Shown here: piece after piece, positions 52,435 through 62,438 of the stretch | Layout: each line of letters begins with the position of its first letter | How positions within the stretch are numbered: the stretch's first letter is position 1 | From: an uncultured bacterium | GTDB taxonomy: Bacteria; Actinomycetota; Coriobacteriia; Coriobacteriales; Coriobacteriaceae | DNA length: 64,000 nt | NCBI GenBank assembly: GCA_905214525.1 | Contig: CAJMMN010000012.1 | Coordinates: 1 to 64,000, forward strand | Direction: 5' to 3' | Notes under the pieces: model-generated | The model's input: the letters and a program-made list of their open reading frames with translations, nothing else | Databases searched by the model: none | Told to the model about the DNA's origin: nothing | Position numbers and translations under genes: made by a program

Positions 52435-53037
52435 ATGAATCTTTCATCCCAGAAGAGCGCGATCGCACTCTCCGCGTCCGCGGCCGCGCTGCTCATGCCG
52501 GTTTCCGCGTTCGCTGAGGACGGCGCTGCCGGTGCGGACATCCTCATCCCTAAGATGGCGGAGTTCATCCCGGCGCTTATCGCCTTCCTGATTATCTGGA
52601 TCGTGCTGGCCAAGGTCGCCCTGCCGGGCATCATGAAAACCATGGAGGAGCGCGGCAAGAAGATCGAGGAGAGCCTCGACGAGGCCGAGAAGACCAAGCA
52701 GGAGGCTATCGCCAAGCGCGCTGAGTCCGACTCGATCGTCACCGACGCCCGTCGTCAGGCTGCCGACATTGTTCTCGAGGCCCGTAAGGACGCCGAGTCC
52801 GAGCGCGCCCGCATCATCGAGGCTGCTCACAAGGAGGCCGAGGAGATCATCGCCAAGGCTCATACGACCGTCGAGGACGAGCGCAAGTCCATCTACGCCG
52901 GTGCCGCGAGCTCCATCGCCGACCTGTCCGTTGCCGTCGCCACCAAGATCGTGGGCGAGGCACTCGAGGACGATGCCGAGCAGAAGAAGCTCATCGAGCG
53001 CTACATCCAGGAAGCAGGTAGCCTGAATGCCGACTAG
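52435..53037 (+). CDS. atpF: F-type ATP synthase subunit b
   Basis: A 200-residue stator subunit: membrane helix (FIPALIAFLIIWIVLAKVALPGI) followed by a long charged coiled coil reaching F1. Unusually, about 30 residues precede the membrane anchor and look like a cleavable signal peptide (ALSASAAALLMPVSAFAEDG, with AFA-ED as a likely cut). The last codons overlap atpH by 11 bases. Confidence 0.94.
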   Translation: MNLSSQKSAIALSASAAALLMPVSAFAEDGAAGADILIPKMAEFIPALIAFLIIWIVLAKVALPGIMKTMEERGKKIEESLDEAEKTKQEAIAKRAESDSIVTDARRQAADIVLEARKDAESERARIIEAAHKEAEEIIAKAHTTVEDERKSIYAGAASSIADLSVAVATKIVGEALEDDAEQKKLIERYIQEAGSLNAD

Positions 53038-53503
53038 CCGCTATCAGGACAAGGTGCTCGAGACCTACGCGCGCTCCCTTCTGGAAGCCGCTAAGGCCGA
53101 GAACCATGTGTTCGAGGACCTCGAGATGATCGAGCGTCTGGCTTCTGCCAGCCCCGAGATCATCGCCGTGCTCGACACCATGTCCAAGCGCGACCAGCTC
53201 GACCTTCTTCCCAAGGTGGCAGCTGCCTTTAAGTATGTTGCCGAGGAAGACGAGGATGTAGTGGGCGTGACCGTCACCACGGCGATCCCGCTCGACGACG
53301 AGCTGCGTCAAACCATCACTAAGAAATGCGAGCAGGACTTCGGCCGCAAGGTATTCCTTATCGAGCAGGTCGACCCGTCTATCGTGGGCGGCCTGGTGCT
53401 CGAGGCCCGCGGCGAGCGTCGTGACATTTCCGTCAAGACGCAGCTGCGCATCGCGCAGGAGACCCTCGCAAACTCTGCTAATTCGTACGGAGGTGAAGCC
53501 TAA
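53027..53503 (+). CDS. atpH: F-type ATP synthase subunit delta
   Basis: A 158-residue stator subunit (OSCP homologue) linking b to the top of F1. YARSLLEAAKAEN near the start and the closing IVGGLVLEARGERRDISVKTQLRIAQ are typical. It is somewhat shorter than the usual 175-180. The stop overlaps the atpA start (TAATG). Confidence 0.94.
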   Translation: MPTSRYQDKVLETYARSLLEAAKAENHVFEDLEMIERLASASPEIIAVLDTMSKRDQLDLLPKVAAAFKYVAEEDEDVVGVTVTTAIPLDDELRQTITKKCEQDFGRKVFLIEQVDPSIVGGLVLEARGERRDISVKTQLRIAQETLANSANSYGGEA

Positions 53504-55101
53504 TGTCCGAAACCCTCAATGCCCAGGATATCGCCAAGAAACTGCAGGAGCAGCTCACGAGCCTCTCCGCGACGGTCGATACGCATGAGGTTTCAACGGT
53601 CGACGAGGTAGGCGACGGCATCGCGCGCGTCTCCGGCCTCAAGAGCGCCATGGCAGGCGAGCTTCTGGAGTTCAAGAGCTCCGATACCGGTGAGACCGTC
53701 TTCGGCCTTGCCCAGAACCTTGACCGTGACGAGGTCGGCGCCGTTCTGTTTGGTGCCGTCGACTCCATCAAGGAAGGCGACGAGTGCCGCACCACTGGCC
53801 GCATTATGGATATCCCTGTGAGCCGCGCCATGCTCGGTCGCGTCGTCAATCCGCTCGGCCAGCCCATCGACGGCCTGGGCGACATCGTCGCCACGCACCG
53901 TCGCCCCATCGAGTTCAAGGCCCCCGGCGTCATCGACCGTACCCCGGTGTGTGAGCCGGTTCAGACCGGTCTGCTCGCTATCGACTCCATGGTGCCTATT
54001 GGCCGCGGTCAGCGTGAGCTCGTCATCGGCGACCGTAAGACCGGTAAGACCGCCATCGCCATCGACGCTATCCTCAACCAGCGCGGCAAGGGCATGGTCT
54101 GCATCTATGTCGCCATCGGCCAGAAGGCCTCCACGGTTGCCAACATCCGCGAGACCCTCGCTCAGCACGGTGCGCTCGACTACACCATCATCGTTTCGGC
54201 CACCGCTGCCGATTCCGCCCCTATGCAGTACATCGCGCCTATGGCCGGTGCCGCTATCGGCGAGTTCTTCATGTACAACGGTGAGGACGGCAAGCCCGCC
54301 AGCGAGACCAACCCCGGTGGCCACGTGCTCGTCATCTACGACGACCTGTCCAAGCAGGCTGTGGCTTACCGTCAGATGTCTCTGACGCTGCATCGTCCGC
54401 CCGGACGCGAGGCCTATCCTGGCGACATCTTCTACCTGCACTCTCGTCTGCTCGAGCGTGCAGTCAAGATGTCCAAGAAGAACGGTTATGGCTCCATGAC
54501 GGCTCTTCCGATCATCGAGACCCAGGACGGCGACGTCTCGGCCTACATTCCGACCAACGTCATTTCCATTACCGATGGTCAGATCTACCTGCAGTCCGAG
54601 CTCTTCTTCCAGGGCCAGCGCCCGGCAGTCGACGTGGGCATTTCCGTGTCCCGCGTCGGTGGCGACGCGCAGACCAAGGCCATGAAGCAGGTCGCCGGCA
54701 ACCTCCGTCTGGACCTTGCTTCGTACCAGGAGCTCGCCGGCTTCACGCAGTTCGGCTCCGACCTCGACGAGGCCACGCAAAAGCAGCTTACCCACGGCGC
54801 TCGCATGACTGAGCTCCTTAAGCAGCCGCGTTACAAGCCGTTTGAGGTTGGCGAGCAGATCGTTACGCTGTTCGCTGGCAACGAGGGCTTCCTGGATGAC
54901 CTGGAGATTGCCGACGTGCTGCCTTTCCGTGCCGAGCTCATCGAGTACATGGACAATGGCTTTGGCTCGCTGCTCGACAAGGTTCGCGCCAAGAAGATCG
55001 ATGATGACACTAAGGCTGAGCTCTTGCGCGTCATCGGCGATTTCAAGCAGCAGTTCATGGCCAAGCACCATTCGGATGTTTCTGGATCAGAGGAGAACTA
55101 A
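53503..55101 (+). CDS. atpA: F-type ATP synthase subunit alpha
   Basis: A 532-residue non-catalytic nucleotide-binding subunit of F1. The phosphate loop is GDRKTGKTA, with PIGRGQRELVIG before it and SVSRVGGDAQTKAMKQVAGNLRLDLASYQEL in the C-terminal domain. Length and layout are normal. Confidence 0.98.
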   Translation: MSETLNAQDIAKKLQEQLTSLSATVDTHEVSTVDEVGDGIARVSGLKSAMAGELLEFKSSDTGETVFGLAQNLDRDEVGAVLFGAVDSIKEGDECRTTGRIMDIPVSRAMLGRVVNPLGQPIDGLGDIVATHRRPIEFKAPGVIDRTPVCEPVQTGLLAIDSMVPIGRGQRELVIGDRKTGKTAIAIDAILNQRGKGMVCIYVAIGQKASTVANIRETLAQHGALDYTIIVSATAADSAPMQYIAPMAGAAIGEFFMYNGEDGKPASETNPGGHVLVIYDDLSKQAVAYRQMSLTLHRPPGREAYPGDIFYLHSRLLERAVKMSKKNGYGSMTALPIIETQDGDVSAYIPTNVISITDGQIYLQSELFFQGQRPAVDVGISVSRVGGDAQTKAMKQVAGNLRLDLASYQELAGFTQFGSDLDEATQKQLTHGARMTELLKQPRYKPFEVGEQIVTLFAGNEGFLDDLEIADVLPFRAELIEYMDNGFGSLLDKVRAKKIDDDTKAELLRVIGDFKQQFMAKHHSDVSGSEEN

Positions 55102-55106
55102 GCCCC

Positions 55107-56014
55107 ATGGCCAACCTTCGCGACATTAAGAAGCGAATCTCCTCGGTTACCACGACCAAGCAGATCACGCGCACGATGGAGATGGTCTCTACGGCCAAGA
55201 TCCGTCGTGCTCTCGATCGCTCCAAGCAGGCCGAGCCCTATAAGGAGGCGCTGACCGACGTCATGTTGACGGTCGCCGGCGACGCCTCCTGTTCGGGCAC
55301 CGATCCCATGCTGCAGAAGCATGAGAGCGTCAAGCATGGCCTGATTGTCGTTATTGCCTCGGACCGCGGCCTTGCCGGCGGTTTCAATACGACGGTGGAG
55401 CGCACGGCCGAAAAGCTCGCCGCTTCTTGGGCGAACGACGGCATCGAGTGCGAGATCATCGCGTGCGGGCGTAAGCCGGCCACGTATTTCCGTGACCGCG
55501 CAAACGTCGTCATGCACTTTGAGGGCAACTCCTCTGAGCCCGATTTCAATCAGGCCCGCATGATCTCCTCTCATATCTGCGATGCGTATCGTGCCGGTGA
55601 GCTTGACCGTGTCGAGCTTGTCTACCACCACGCCAAGAATCGCGTGGATCAGGAGCTTCGCGTCGAGCATCTGTTGCCGCTCGACCCCGAGATGATCGCT
55701 ATGGCCCACGGTCCGCGTAAGAACGAGACCGACGCCCCTAAGCGCATCTCGTCCACGTTCGAGTTCGTGCCCTCTCCCGAGCATGTTCTCGGCAAGCTTG
55801 TGCCGTCTTATATCCTGACGGTCATCTACCAGGCCCTGATCGATTCGGCGGCTGCCGAGCAGGGTGCACGCCGCAAGGCCATGCACTCCGCGACGGAAAA
55901 CGCCACCGCGATCATCTCGACCCTTACCCGCACGTATAGTCGCGTGCGCCAGGCTTCGATCACGACCGAGATTAACGAGATCGTCGGCGGAGCCTCAGCA
56001 TTGGAGGAACAGTA

Positions 56015-56015
<1 letters not shown>
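55107..56015 (+). CDS. atpG: F-type ATP synthase subunit gamma
   Basis: A 302-residue central rotor subunit. The N-terminal helix (DIKKRISSVTTTKQITRTMEMVSTAKIRRA) and C-terminal helix (MHSATENATAIISTLTRTYSRVRQASITTEINEIVGG) that form the shaft are well conserved, with SDRGLAGGFNT in the Rossmann-like part. The stop overlaps the atpD start by one base. Confidence 0.97.
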
Positions 56016-57469
<1,454 letters not shown>

Positions 57470-57472
57470 GTT

Positions 57473-57865
57473 ATGCGTATCCGCATCGTGTGCCCCGTGA
57501 GCTGCGCCTATGAGGGCGACGCTGCGTTTGTGTCGATTCCGTCCACGGATGGCGAGTTTGGCGTTCTGCCTGCTCACTCCAGCGAGATCTGCACGATCGA
57601 CCGCGGTTACGTTCGCGTTTCCGATAAGGCCATGGGCACTGTCGACCACACGTTTGCCGTGGCCGGCGGCTATGCCCAGGTTGCGGACGATGTCGTGACC
57701 GTTCTCGCCGAGCGCGCTTGCGATTTGGCGACCGTCGATGCCGACAAGCTTAAAGCTGATATTCAAGGTTTTGAAGAGAAGCTGGGTAATTTGTCGGAGG
57801 ATGATGCACGCCGCGCCTACCTCTATAATGAAATCGCATGGTGTAAGCTCAAGCTTGCCCAATAG
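57473..57865 (+). CDS. atpC: F-type ATP synthase subunit epsilon
   Basis: A 130-residue rotor subunit: N-terminal beta sandwich (CPVSCAYEGDAAFVSIPSTDGEFGVLPAHSSEICTI) and a C-terminal helical hairpin that can inhibit ATP hydrolysis. Last gene of the operon; a strong terminator follows at 57903. Confidence 0.95.
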   Translation: MRIRIVCPVSCAYEGDAAFVSIPSTDGEFGVLPAHSSEICTIDRGYVRVSDKAMGTVDHTFAVAGGYAQVADDVVTVLAERACDLATVDADKLKADIQGFEEKLGNLSEDDARRAYLYNEIAWCKLKLAQ

Positions 57866-57902
57866 TCAAACGATTTAGCGTTCGACCATTTGCGAACACA
57901 TC

Positions 57903-57940
57903 ATGCCCGGGATGGCCCAGCCATCCCGGGCATGCTTTTT
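57903..57940 (+). terminator. ATP synthase operon terminator
   Basis: 13-bp perfect stem (57903-57915 with 57921-57933), 5-base loop, then GC and five T. Confidence 0.9.
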
Positions 57941-57953
57941 GAAAGGGTAGACC

Positions 57954-59237
57954 TTGGATATTATCCGCGTTGAGGGTGGCCACGCCATCGGAGGCTCCGT
58001 GCCCGTCTCGGGTGCCAAGAACTCCGCACTCAAACTCATGGCGGCAACGCTTCTGGCGCCGGGCAAGACGACGCTGCAGAACGTGCCCGATATTTCCGAT
58101 GTCCACGTGATGGGCAAGGTGCTCAAGGGCATGGGCGCTACGATCGATGTTCTCGACGAGCACACGCTCGAGATTGATACCTCTCAGGTCGATTCTTGGG
58201 AGGCCCCCTACGAGCTCGTTGCCAAGATGCGTGCTTCCACCGCCGTGATGGGACCCCTGCTGGGTCGCTTCCATCGCGCCAAGATCGCCATGCCGGGCGG
58301 CTGCAACCTGGGTGCTCGCAAGATCGATATGCACATTCTTGGTCTTGAGGCCCTGGGCGTTGAGTTCGATACCGCCCACGGTTACATCAACGCTAATGCG
58401 CCCCAAGGTCTGCGCGGTACCACCGTCACGCTCGAGTTCGCCAGTGTCGGTGCGACCGAGAACCTCATTATGGCATCCGTGCGCGCGCAGGGCACCACGG
58501 TTATCGACAATGCCGCCCGCGAGCCCGAGATCGTCGATCTCGCCAACATGCTCAACGAGATGGGCGCCAAGATTGTTGGCGCCGGCACGCCCGTCGTGAC
58601 TATCGAAGGCGTGGAAGAGCTCCATCCTGTTACCCATCGCGTAGTAGGCGACCGCATCGAGGCCGGTACCTTTATCGTTGCCGGTGCGTTGATGGCCGAC
58701 GATCGCGGTGTCGATGTCACGGGCTTTTGCCCCATTCACTTGGGCATGGTGCTCAAGAAGATGGAGCTCATGGGTATCGACTGCGAGCGCGTCGAGGATG
58801 GCGTCCATGTAAACCGTGCCGAGCGTATCAAGCCGGTCGACATCCAGACGCTTCCGTTCCCCGGCTTCCCGACGGACATGCAGGCGCAGATTATGGTGCT
58901 CTCCGCCCTTGCCGACGGCAGTTCCGTTATTACCGAGAACATCTTCGAGAATCGCTTTATGTTTGCCTCTGAGCTGGTGCGCATGGGTGCCGACATTCGT
59001 ATCGAGAGCCATCATGCCATGATTCATGGCGTCAAGGGCTTCTCGGGTGCACAGGTTACCTCGCCCGATCTGCGTGGCGGAGCGGCCCTCGTCGTAGCGG
59101 GCTTGATCGCCGACGGGACGACCGAGGTTTCGGCCATCCATCACATCAAGCGCGGCTACGAGCAGTTTGTCGAAAAGCTGCAGGCGCTCGGCGCGCATGT
59201 CGAGCATGCTGCCGTCCCCGATCCCGTCATCTACTAA
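57954..59237 (+). CDS. murA: UDP-N-acetylglucosamine 1-carboxyvinyltransferase
   Basis: A 427-residue enzyme for the first committed step of peptidoglycan synthesis (enolpyruvyl transfer from PEP). Lys22-Asn23 (SGAKNSALK) and Cys117 in MPGGCNLGARKIDMHI match the catalytic Lys and the fosfomycin-targeted Cys of E. coli MurA, so fosfomycin sensitivity of the enzyme itself is expected. The start is TTG at 57954 with AAAGGG upstream. Confidence 0.96.
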   Translation: MDIIRVEGGHAIGGSVPVSGAKNSALKLMAATLLAPGKTTLQNVPDISDVHVMGKVLKGMGATIDVLDEHTLEIDTSQVDSWEAPYELVAKMRASTAVMGPLLGRFHRAKIAMPGGCNLGARKIDMHILGLEALGVEFDTAHGYINANAPQGLRGTTVTLEFASVGATENLIMASVRAQGTTVIDNAAREPEIVDLANMLNEMGAKIVGAGTPVVTIEGVEELHPVTHRVVGDRIEAGTFIVAGALMADDRGVDVTGFCPIHLGMVLKKMELMGIDCERVEDGVHVNRAERIKPVDIQTLPFPGFPTDMQAQIMVLSALADGSSVITENIFENRFMFASELVRMGADIRIESHHAMIHGVKGFSGAQVTSPDLRGGAALVVAGLIADGTTEVSAIHHIKRGYEQFVEKLQALGAHVEHAAVPDPVIY

Positions 59238-59249
59238 TACAGGTTGCCT

Positions 59250-60485
59250 ATGTTTAATAAAAAGCCCCTCGCGGATACCACCACCCGAAGACCCTCAACT
59301 GGTGCGCAGGCCAAGATCTACAGTCGCGATAACGTGGCTCGCTATTCCGAGCGAGCTCGCCAACGTCGTCGTAGCCACACGATTCGTCACGTCGCGCTCA
59401 TTGTCGTGCTTGGCGTGCTGCTGAGTGCCACTACCGCTGCCGGCCTGTGGTTTGCCACCATTATGGGCAAGCTCGGCGATTCTAATGTCATTACCGACAA
59501 TCTGCGTCGGGTTCTGGTTGACACCGATGAGGCAAAGGATCCGTTCTACGTGCTGCTTCTTGGCACCGACGGCCGTCCGGGCGAGGATACGTATCGTGCC
59601 GACTCGATTATCCTGGCACGCATCGACCCCACGCAAAAGCAGGCGACGCTCATTTCCGTTCCGCGCGACACCAAGGTCGAGTACAAGGGCGAGACCATGA
59701 AGATCAACGCCTGTCATACCGTTGGCGGCGCCGAGGCCATGGTCGAGGCGGTCAACGAGCTGTGCGGTGTTCAGATTTCCCACTATGCCGAGGTCAGCTT
59801 CGACGGTATGCAGGCGCTGATTGATTCGGTTGGCGGTATCGACATTAACGCAACCGATGATGTTGACGACCCCGAGCACCTGGATATTAAGATTACCGCT
59901 GGCCAGCAGCATATGGACGGTGCCACCGCCCTTACCTATGCCCGCTGCCGCTACACCTATGCCGACGGCGATTACACGCGCATGCGCCACCAGCGTCAGG
60001 TGCTTGGCGCCCTTGCCAACCAGATTCTCAATAACTTCGATGCCACGAAGATCTTTGGCCTGGTTAATTCGCTGTCCGATATGCTCGTAACCGATATGAG
60101 CGTTCAGGATATCGTGGCTACGGTCAACGCCATGCGCGGTATGGATGTCGACGGTATCTACTCGGCCAACCTGCCCTCGTACGCCGACGACAGCACCATG
60201 ATCGACGGTGTGAGCTACGTCTTTGTCTACGAGGACGAGCTCAAGGAAATGATGGAGCGCGTCGATGCTGGCAAGGATCCCAAGGGTCCCAACACCATGG
60301 GTCTTTCCGACGGTTCCAGCTCTACGATCGGCGACCTGAACAACAACACGTCTGACGATTACGCAAACGGTACCGCAACCTCATCGGTCAGCTCTGACGA
60401 TTCCGATGACTCAAGCGATTCGAGCGATTCGGACTACTACGAAGAGCCCACCGGCGACGGCAACGGCTACGAAGCCAATTATTAG
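59250..60485 (+). CDS. LytR-CpsA-Psr (LCP) family cell-wall polymer transferase
   Basis: A 411-residue membrane-anchored protein that likely attaches wall glycopolymers to peptidoglycan. After a basic cytoplasmic tail (about 45 residues) comes a membrane helix (HVALIVVLGVLLSATTAAGLWFA) and the LCP domain with RADSIILARIDPTQKQATLISVPRDTKVE, holding the conserved Arg and Asp residues, and RMRHQRQVL. The C-terminal 70 residues are rich in Ser and Asp. It begins 12 bases after murA and is probably co-transcribed. Confidence 0.92.
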   Translation: MFNKKPLADTTTRRPSTGAQAKIYSRDNVARYSERARQRRRSHTIRHVALIVVLGVLLSATTAAGLWFATIMGKLGDSNVITDNLRRVLVDTDEAKDPFYVLLLGTDGRPGEDTYRADSIILARIDPTQKQATLISVPRDTKVEYKGETMKINACHTVGGAEAMVEAVNELCGVQISHYAEVSFDGMQALIDSVGGIDINATDDVDDPEHLDIKITAGQQHMDGATALTYARCRYTYADGDYTRMRHQRQVLGALANQILNNFDATKIFGLVNSLSDMLVTDMSVQDIVATVNAMRGMDVDGIYSANLPSYADDSTMIDGVSYVFVYEDELKEMMERVDAGKDPKGPNTMGLSDGSSSTIGDLNNNTSDDYANGTATSSVSSDDSDDSSDSSDSDYYEEPTGDGNGYEANY

Positions 60486-60660
60486 GGTTACGCGGGCTTA
60501 CCAGCCTGCGTAACCAGTTGACGCTGCAAACCCGCCAGAGCGGCAATCTGCCTTTCAACTTCGGCGGCATGATCAAAAGATCAATGCCGCCTCGTTTCAA
60601 GGCACCTTGCTCGCTCTGGCGGGTTTTCGCTGTCGTTGCCAAAACATCGGCGTTGCCTTG
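60486..60660 (+). ncRNA. Structured repeat element, copy 3 (candidate RNA)
   Basis: Most diverged copy. Hairpin 1: 60486-60497 with 60504-60515. Closing stem: 60529-60542 with 60612-60625, 14 perfect pairs. Hairpin 2: 60563-60591, different stem bases but the same bulge and a 4-base A-rich loop. The tail TTGCCAAAACATCGGCGTT is kept. Starts right after the LCP stop. Confidence 0.6.
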
Positions 60661-60665
60661 GTCCG

Positions 60666-60738
60666 GACTAGTCGTTGGGTAGTCATTGGGGACGTTCTTA
60701 AACGACTAGTCAAACAAGAACGTCCCCAATGACTACCC
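60666..60738. repeat. 23-bp perfect palindrome with alternative pairing
   Basis: Arms 60677-60699 and 60716-60738 are exactly complementary. In addition GACTAGTCGTT (60666-60676) is complementary to AACGACTAGTC in the loop (60701-60711), so a pseudoknot or a switch between two stems is possible. No gene lies between 60486 and the IS element. Confidence 0.7.
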
Positions 60739-60806
60739 ACAAAGCGAGAGTGGATCTCGTCATTTTGCGGCACTTGGGGACGTTCCTTTTAATATGAGCA
60801 GGACAT

Positions 60807-61108
60807 TGTCAAGAGGCAAAATCGGGCCTGGCCCCAACGATATGGGGTCAGGCCCTCTCCCTATATCAACCCGTCCGCGGCGACCTCGGCGTGTCTTACC
60901 GACGCTCGTCTTTGCAGTTTAATATCCGCCCGTGGCGATCTCTCGCTGGGCAATCCGTTGCTACGGCTGAGGCTTCTACGTCGAACCGACAGTCTGTGCA
61001 CGCGTGTGGCGCCCTGGGCGCTCGCAGAAAAGGGACCTGAGGTTCGCCTCAACGGCTTCGGATCGAACCGCTTCCGGGGTGACTGGCTTATGTTCGGGGG
61101 ACCGCCCC
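60807..61108 (-). ncRNA. Candidate guide (bridge/seeker) RNA region of the IS element
   Basis: About 300 non-coding bases downstream of the transposase inside the element. It contains a G/C hairpin (around 60826-60857, GGGCCTGGCCCC region). In IS1111-type elements the target-choosing RNA is known to lie in this end. No RNA boundaries can be set from sequence alone. Confidence 0.4.
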
Positions 61109-62221
61109 CTATGCCTCCTCGGCCATGAGGCCGACCGCCCACACCCAGCAGGCGAGCTCGCGCGCCGTGGCCACGTTCGCTTTGTTGCCGTGCACCCCGC
61201 GCGCGAGCAGCGCCTCCCGCCTCTCGACCAGCCTCCGCACGCCCTTGGCGGCATGCCTCCGGGCGGCCGGGTCCGGGGCCTGGCCCTTGGCGAGGTCCTT
61301 CGGCCGCCCGGAGCACGTCAGGTAGTGCCACGCGGCCTCGACCAGCGTCTTTCTCAGGTGCTTGTTGCCGGCCTTGGTGATCGCGCCCCTGCGGTCGTTC
61401 TCCCCGCTGGAGTGCTCGGAGGGCGTCAGGCCGACCCACGCGGCGAACGAGCGGGCGTTCCTGAACCTGGAGAACTCGCCGGCCTCGAACACGAGGTCGG
61501 CGGCGGTCGCGGTGTCGACGCCCTTGAGGCAGCGGAGGGATTCGACCCTCCTCCTCCACCTGGGCTTGCGGGCCTCGCCCTCGACGAGCCCCTCGAGCCT
61601 CGCCTTCTCCTCCGCCGCCCGCCTGACCGCGTCGACGTAGTAGGCCAGCACCTCGTTGTCGGCCCCCTCCGCGAACCTTATCGACTCGATCCAGGACCAG
61701 TGCGCCCGGGTCCAGTTGCCCTTCCTGCGGCCGGTGGGCGTCCTCTCGTCGAAGACGAGCCCGTGCCTGAGCAGGAACTTGGAGAGCCGCTGCTTCGAGC
61801 GCGAGAGGTCGTCCCTCGCGTCCTCGAGCGCCCTGGTCAGGTCGCGGGCGGCCTCGCACTCGTCGTCGGGGACCCACACCTCGACCACGTTGCCGACCGA
61901 CAGCATGCGGGCGAGGAACTCGGCGTCGTTGCGGTCGTTCTTCCTGCGCCTGTCCGCGCTGGGCTTGATCATCTTCGAGACGGCGCCGACCGCGCAGTCG
62001 ACCCCCAGGCCGGAGAGCCTCTTCTGGAGGTCGAACCCCGTGACCCCGGACTCGTACACGCACTTGGCCTTGGGGTCCACGGACCGGACCCACTCCGCGA
62101 CGGCTGCGGCGTCGTAGCCGAAGGTCGCGCAGCGCGCCTCCCCGGTCATGACGTCGAGGGAGACGGCCTTTATCGAGCGGGCGTGGACGTCGAGGCCGAC
62201 GAAGGTGGTAGTATCGAGCAT
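61109..62221 (-). CDS. IS110/IS1111-family DEDD transposase (recombinase)
   Basis: A 370-residue recombinase. The RuvC-like domain shows the DEDD residues Asp11 (VGLDVH), Glu57 (VYESG), Asp96 and Asp99 (KNDRNDAEFLARM). The C-terminal Tnp_20 domain has LRCLKGVDTATAADLVFEAGEFSRFRNARSFAAWVGLTPSEHSSG, including the conserved Ser used in strand exchange, and GAITKAGNKHLRKTL. ATG 62221 has AAGGGG upstream. The gene is complete with no frameshift, so the element may be active. Confidence 0.92.
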   Translation of the reverse strand: MLDTTTFVGLDVHARSIKAVSLDVMTGEARCATFGYDAAAVAEWVRSVDPKAKCVYESGVTGFDLQKRLSGLGVDCAVGAVSKMIKPSADRRRKNDRNDAEFLARMLSVGNVVEVWVPDDECEAARDLTRALEDARDDLSRSKQRLSKFLLRHGLVFDERTPTGRRKGNWTRAHWSWIESIRFAEGADNEVLAYYVDAVRRAAEEKARLEGLVEGEARKPRWRRRVESLRCLKGVDTATAADLVFEAGEFSRFRNARSFAAWVGLTPSEHSSGENDRRGAITKAGNKHLRKTLVEAAWHYLTCSGRPKDLAKGQAPDPAARRHAAKGVRRLVERREALLARGVHGNKANVATARELACWVWAVGLMAEEA

Positions 62222-62377
62222 GGGAGCCCCTTCCATGAATGCGGCGTGGCCGCCACGGCTGGATTAGACACTCACCATTGTCGGCCTGATCCGCGGACTT
62301 TCATGCCGGGGGCTCCCAATGTTTTTATGTCCTGCTCATATCGTTTCTGCCGGCAGTTAGGGACACTCCCTGTACAA

Positions 62378-62413
62378 AAACCGCCCCGTCCTCTGTAGAG
62401 GACGGGGCGGTTT
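62378..62413 (-). terminator. Terminator of pepT
   Basis: 16-bp perfect stem (62378-62393 with 62398-62413) and a 4-base loop; on the minus strand it is followed by a T run. It can also act rightward. Confidence 0.8.
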
Positions 62414-62438
62414 GTCTTTTAGGCTTGAGCGGCCAGGC

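Larger units (their letters stand above)
60792..62341 (-). mobile_element. IS110/IS1111-type insertion sequence
   Basis: Bounded by a 15-base inverted repeat, ATATGAGCAGGACAT (60792-60806) and its complement (62327-62341), total about 1,550 bases. One transposase gene, about 105 non-coding bases upstream of it and about 300 downstream. Terminal inverted repeats and the long 3-prime non-coding end suggest the IS1111 group. Flanks are similar copies of a repeat-like sequence. Confidence 0.8.

Noticed and set aside
53593..55071. 492-codon minus-strand frame inside atpA
   Set aside because: Antisense shadow of a highly conserved gene; no motif.
60861..62093. 410-codon minus-strand frame overlapping the IS transposase
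   Set aside because: It overlaps the DEDD transposase in another frame and is Arg/Gly-rich without motifs.
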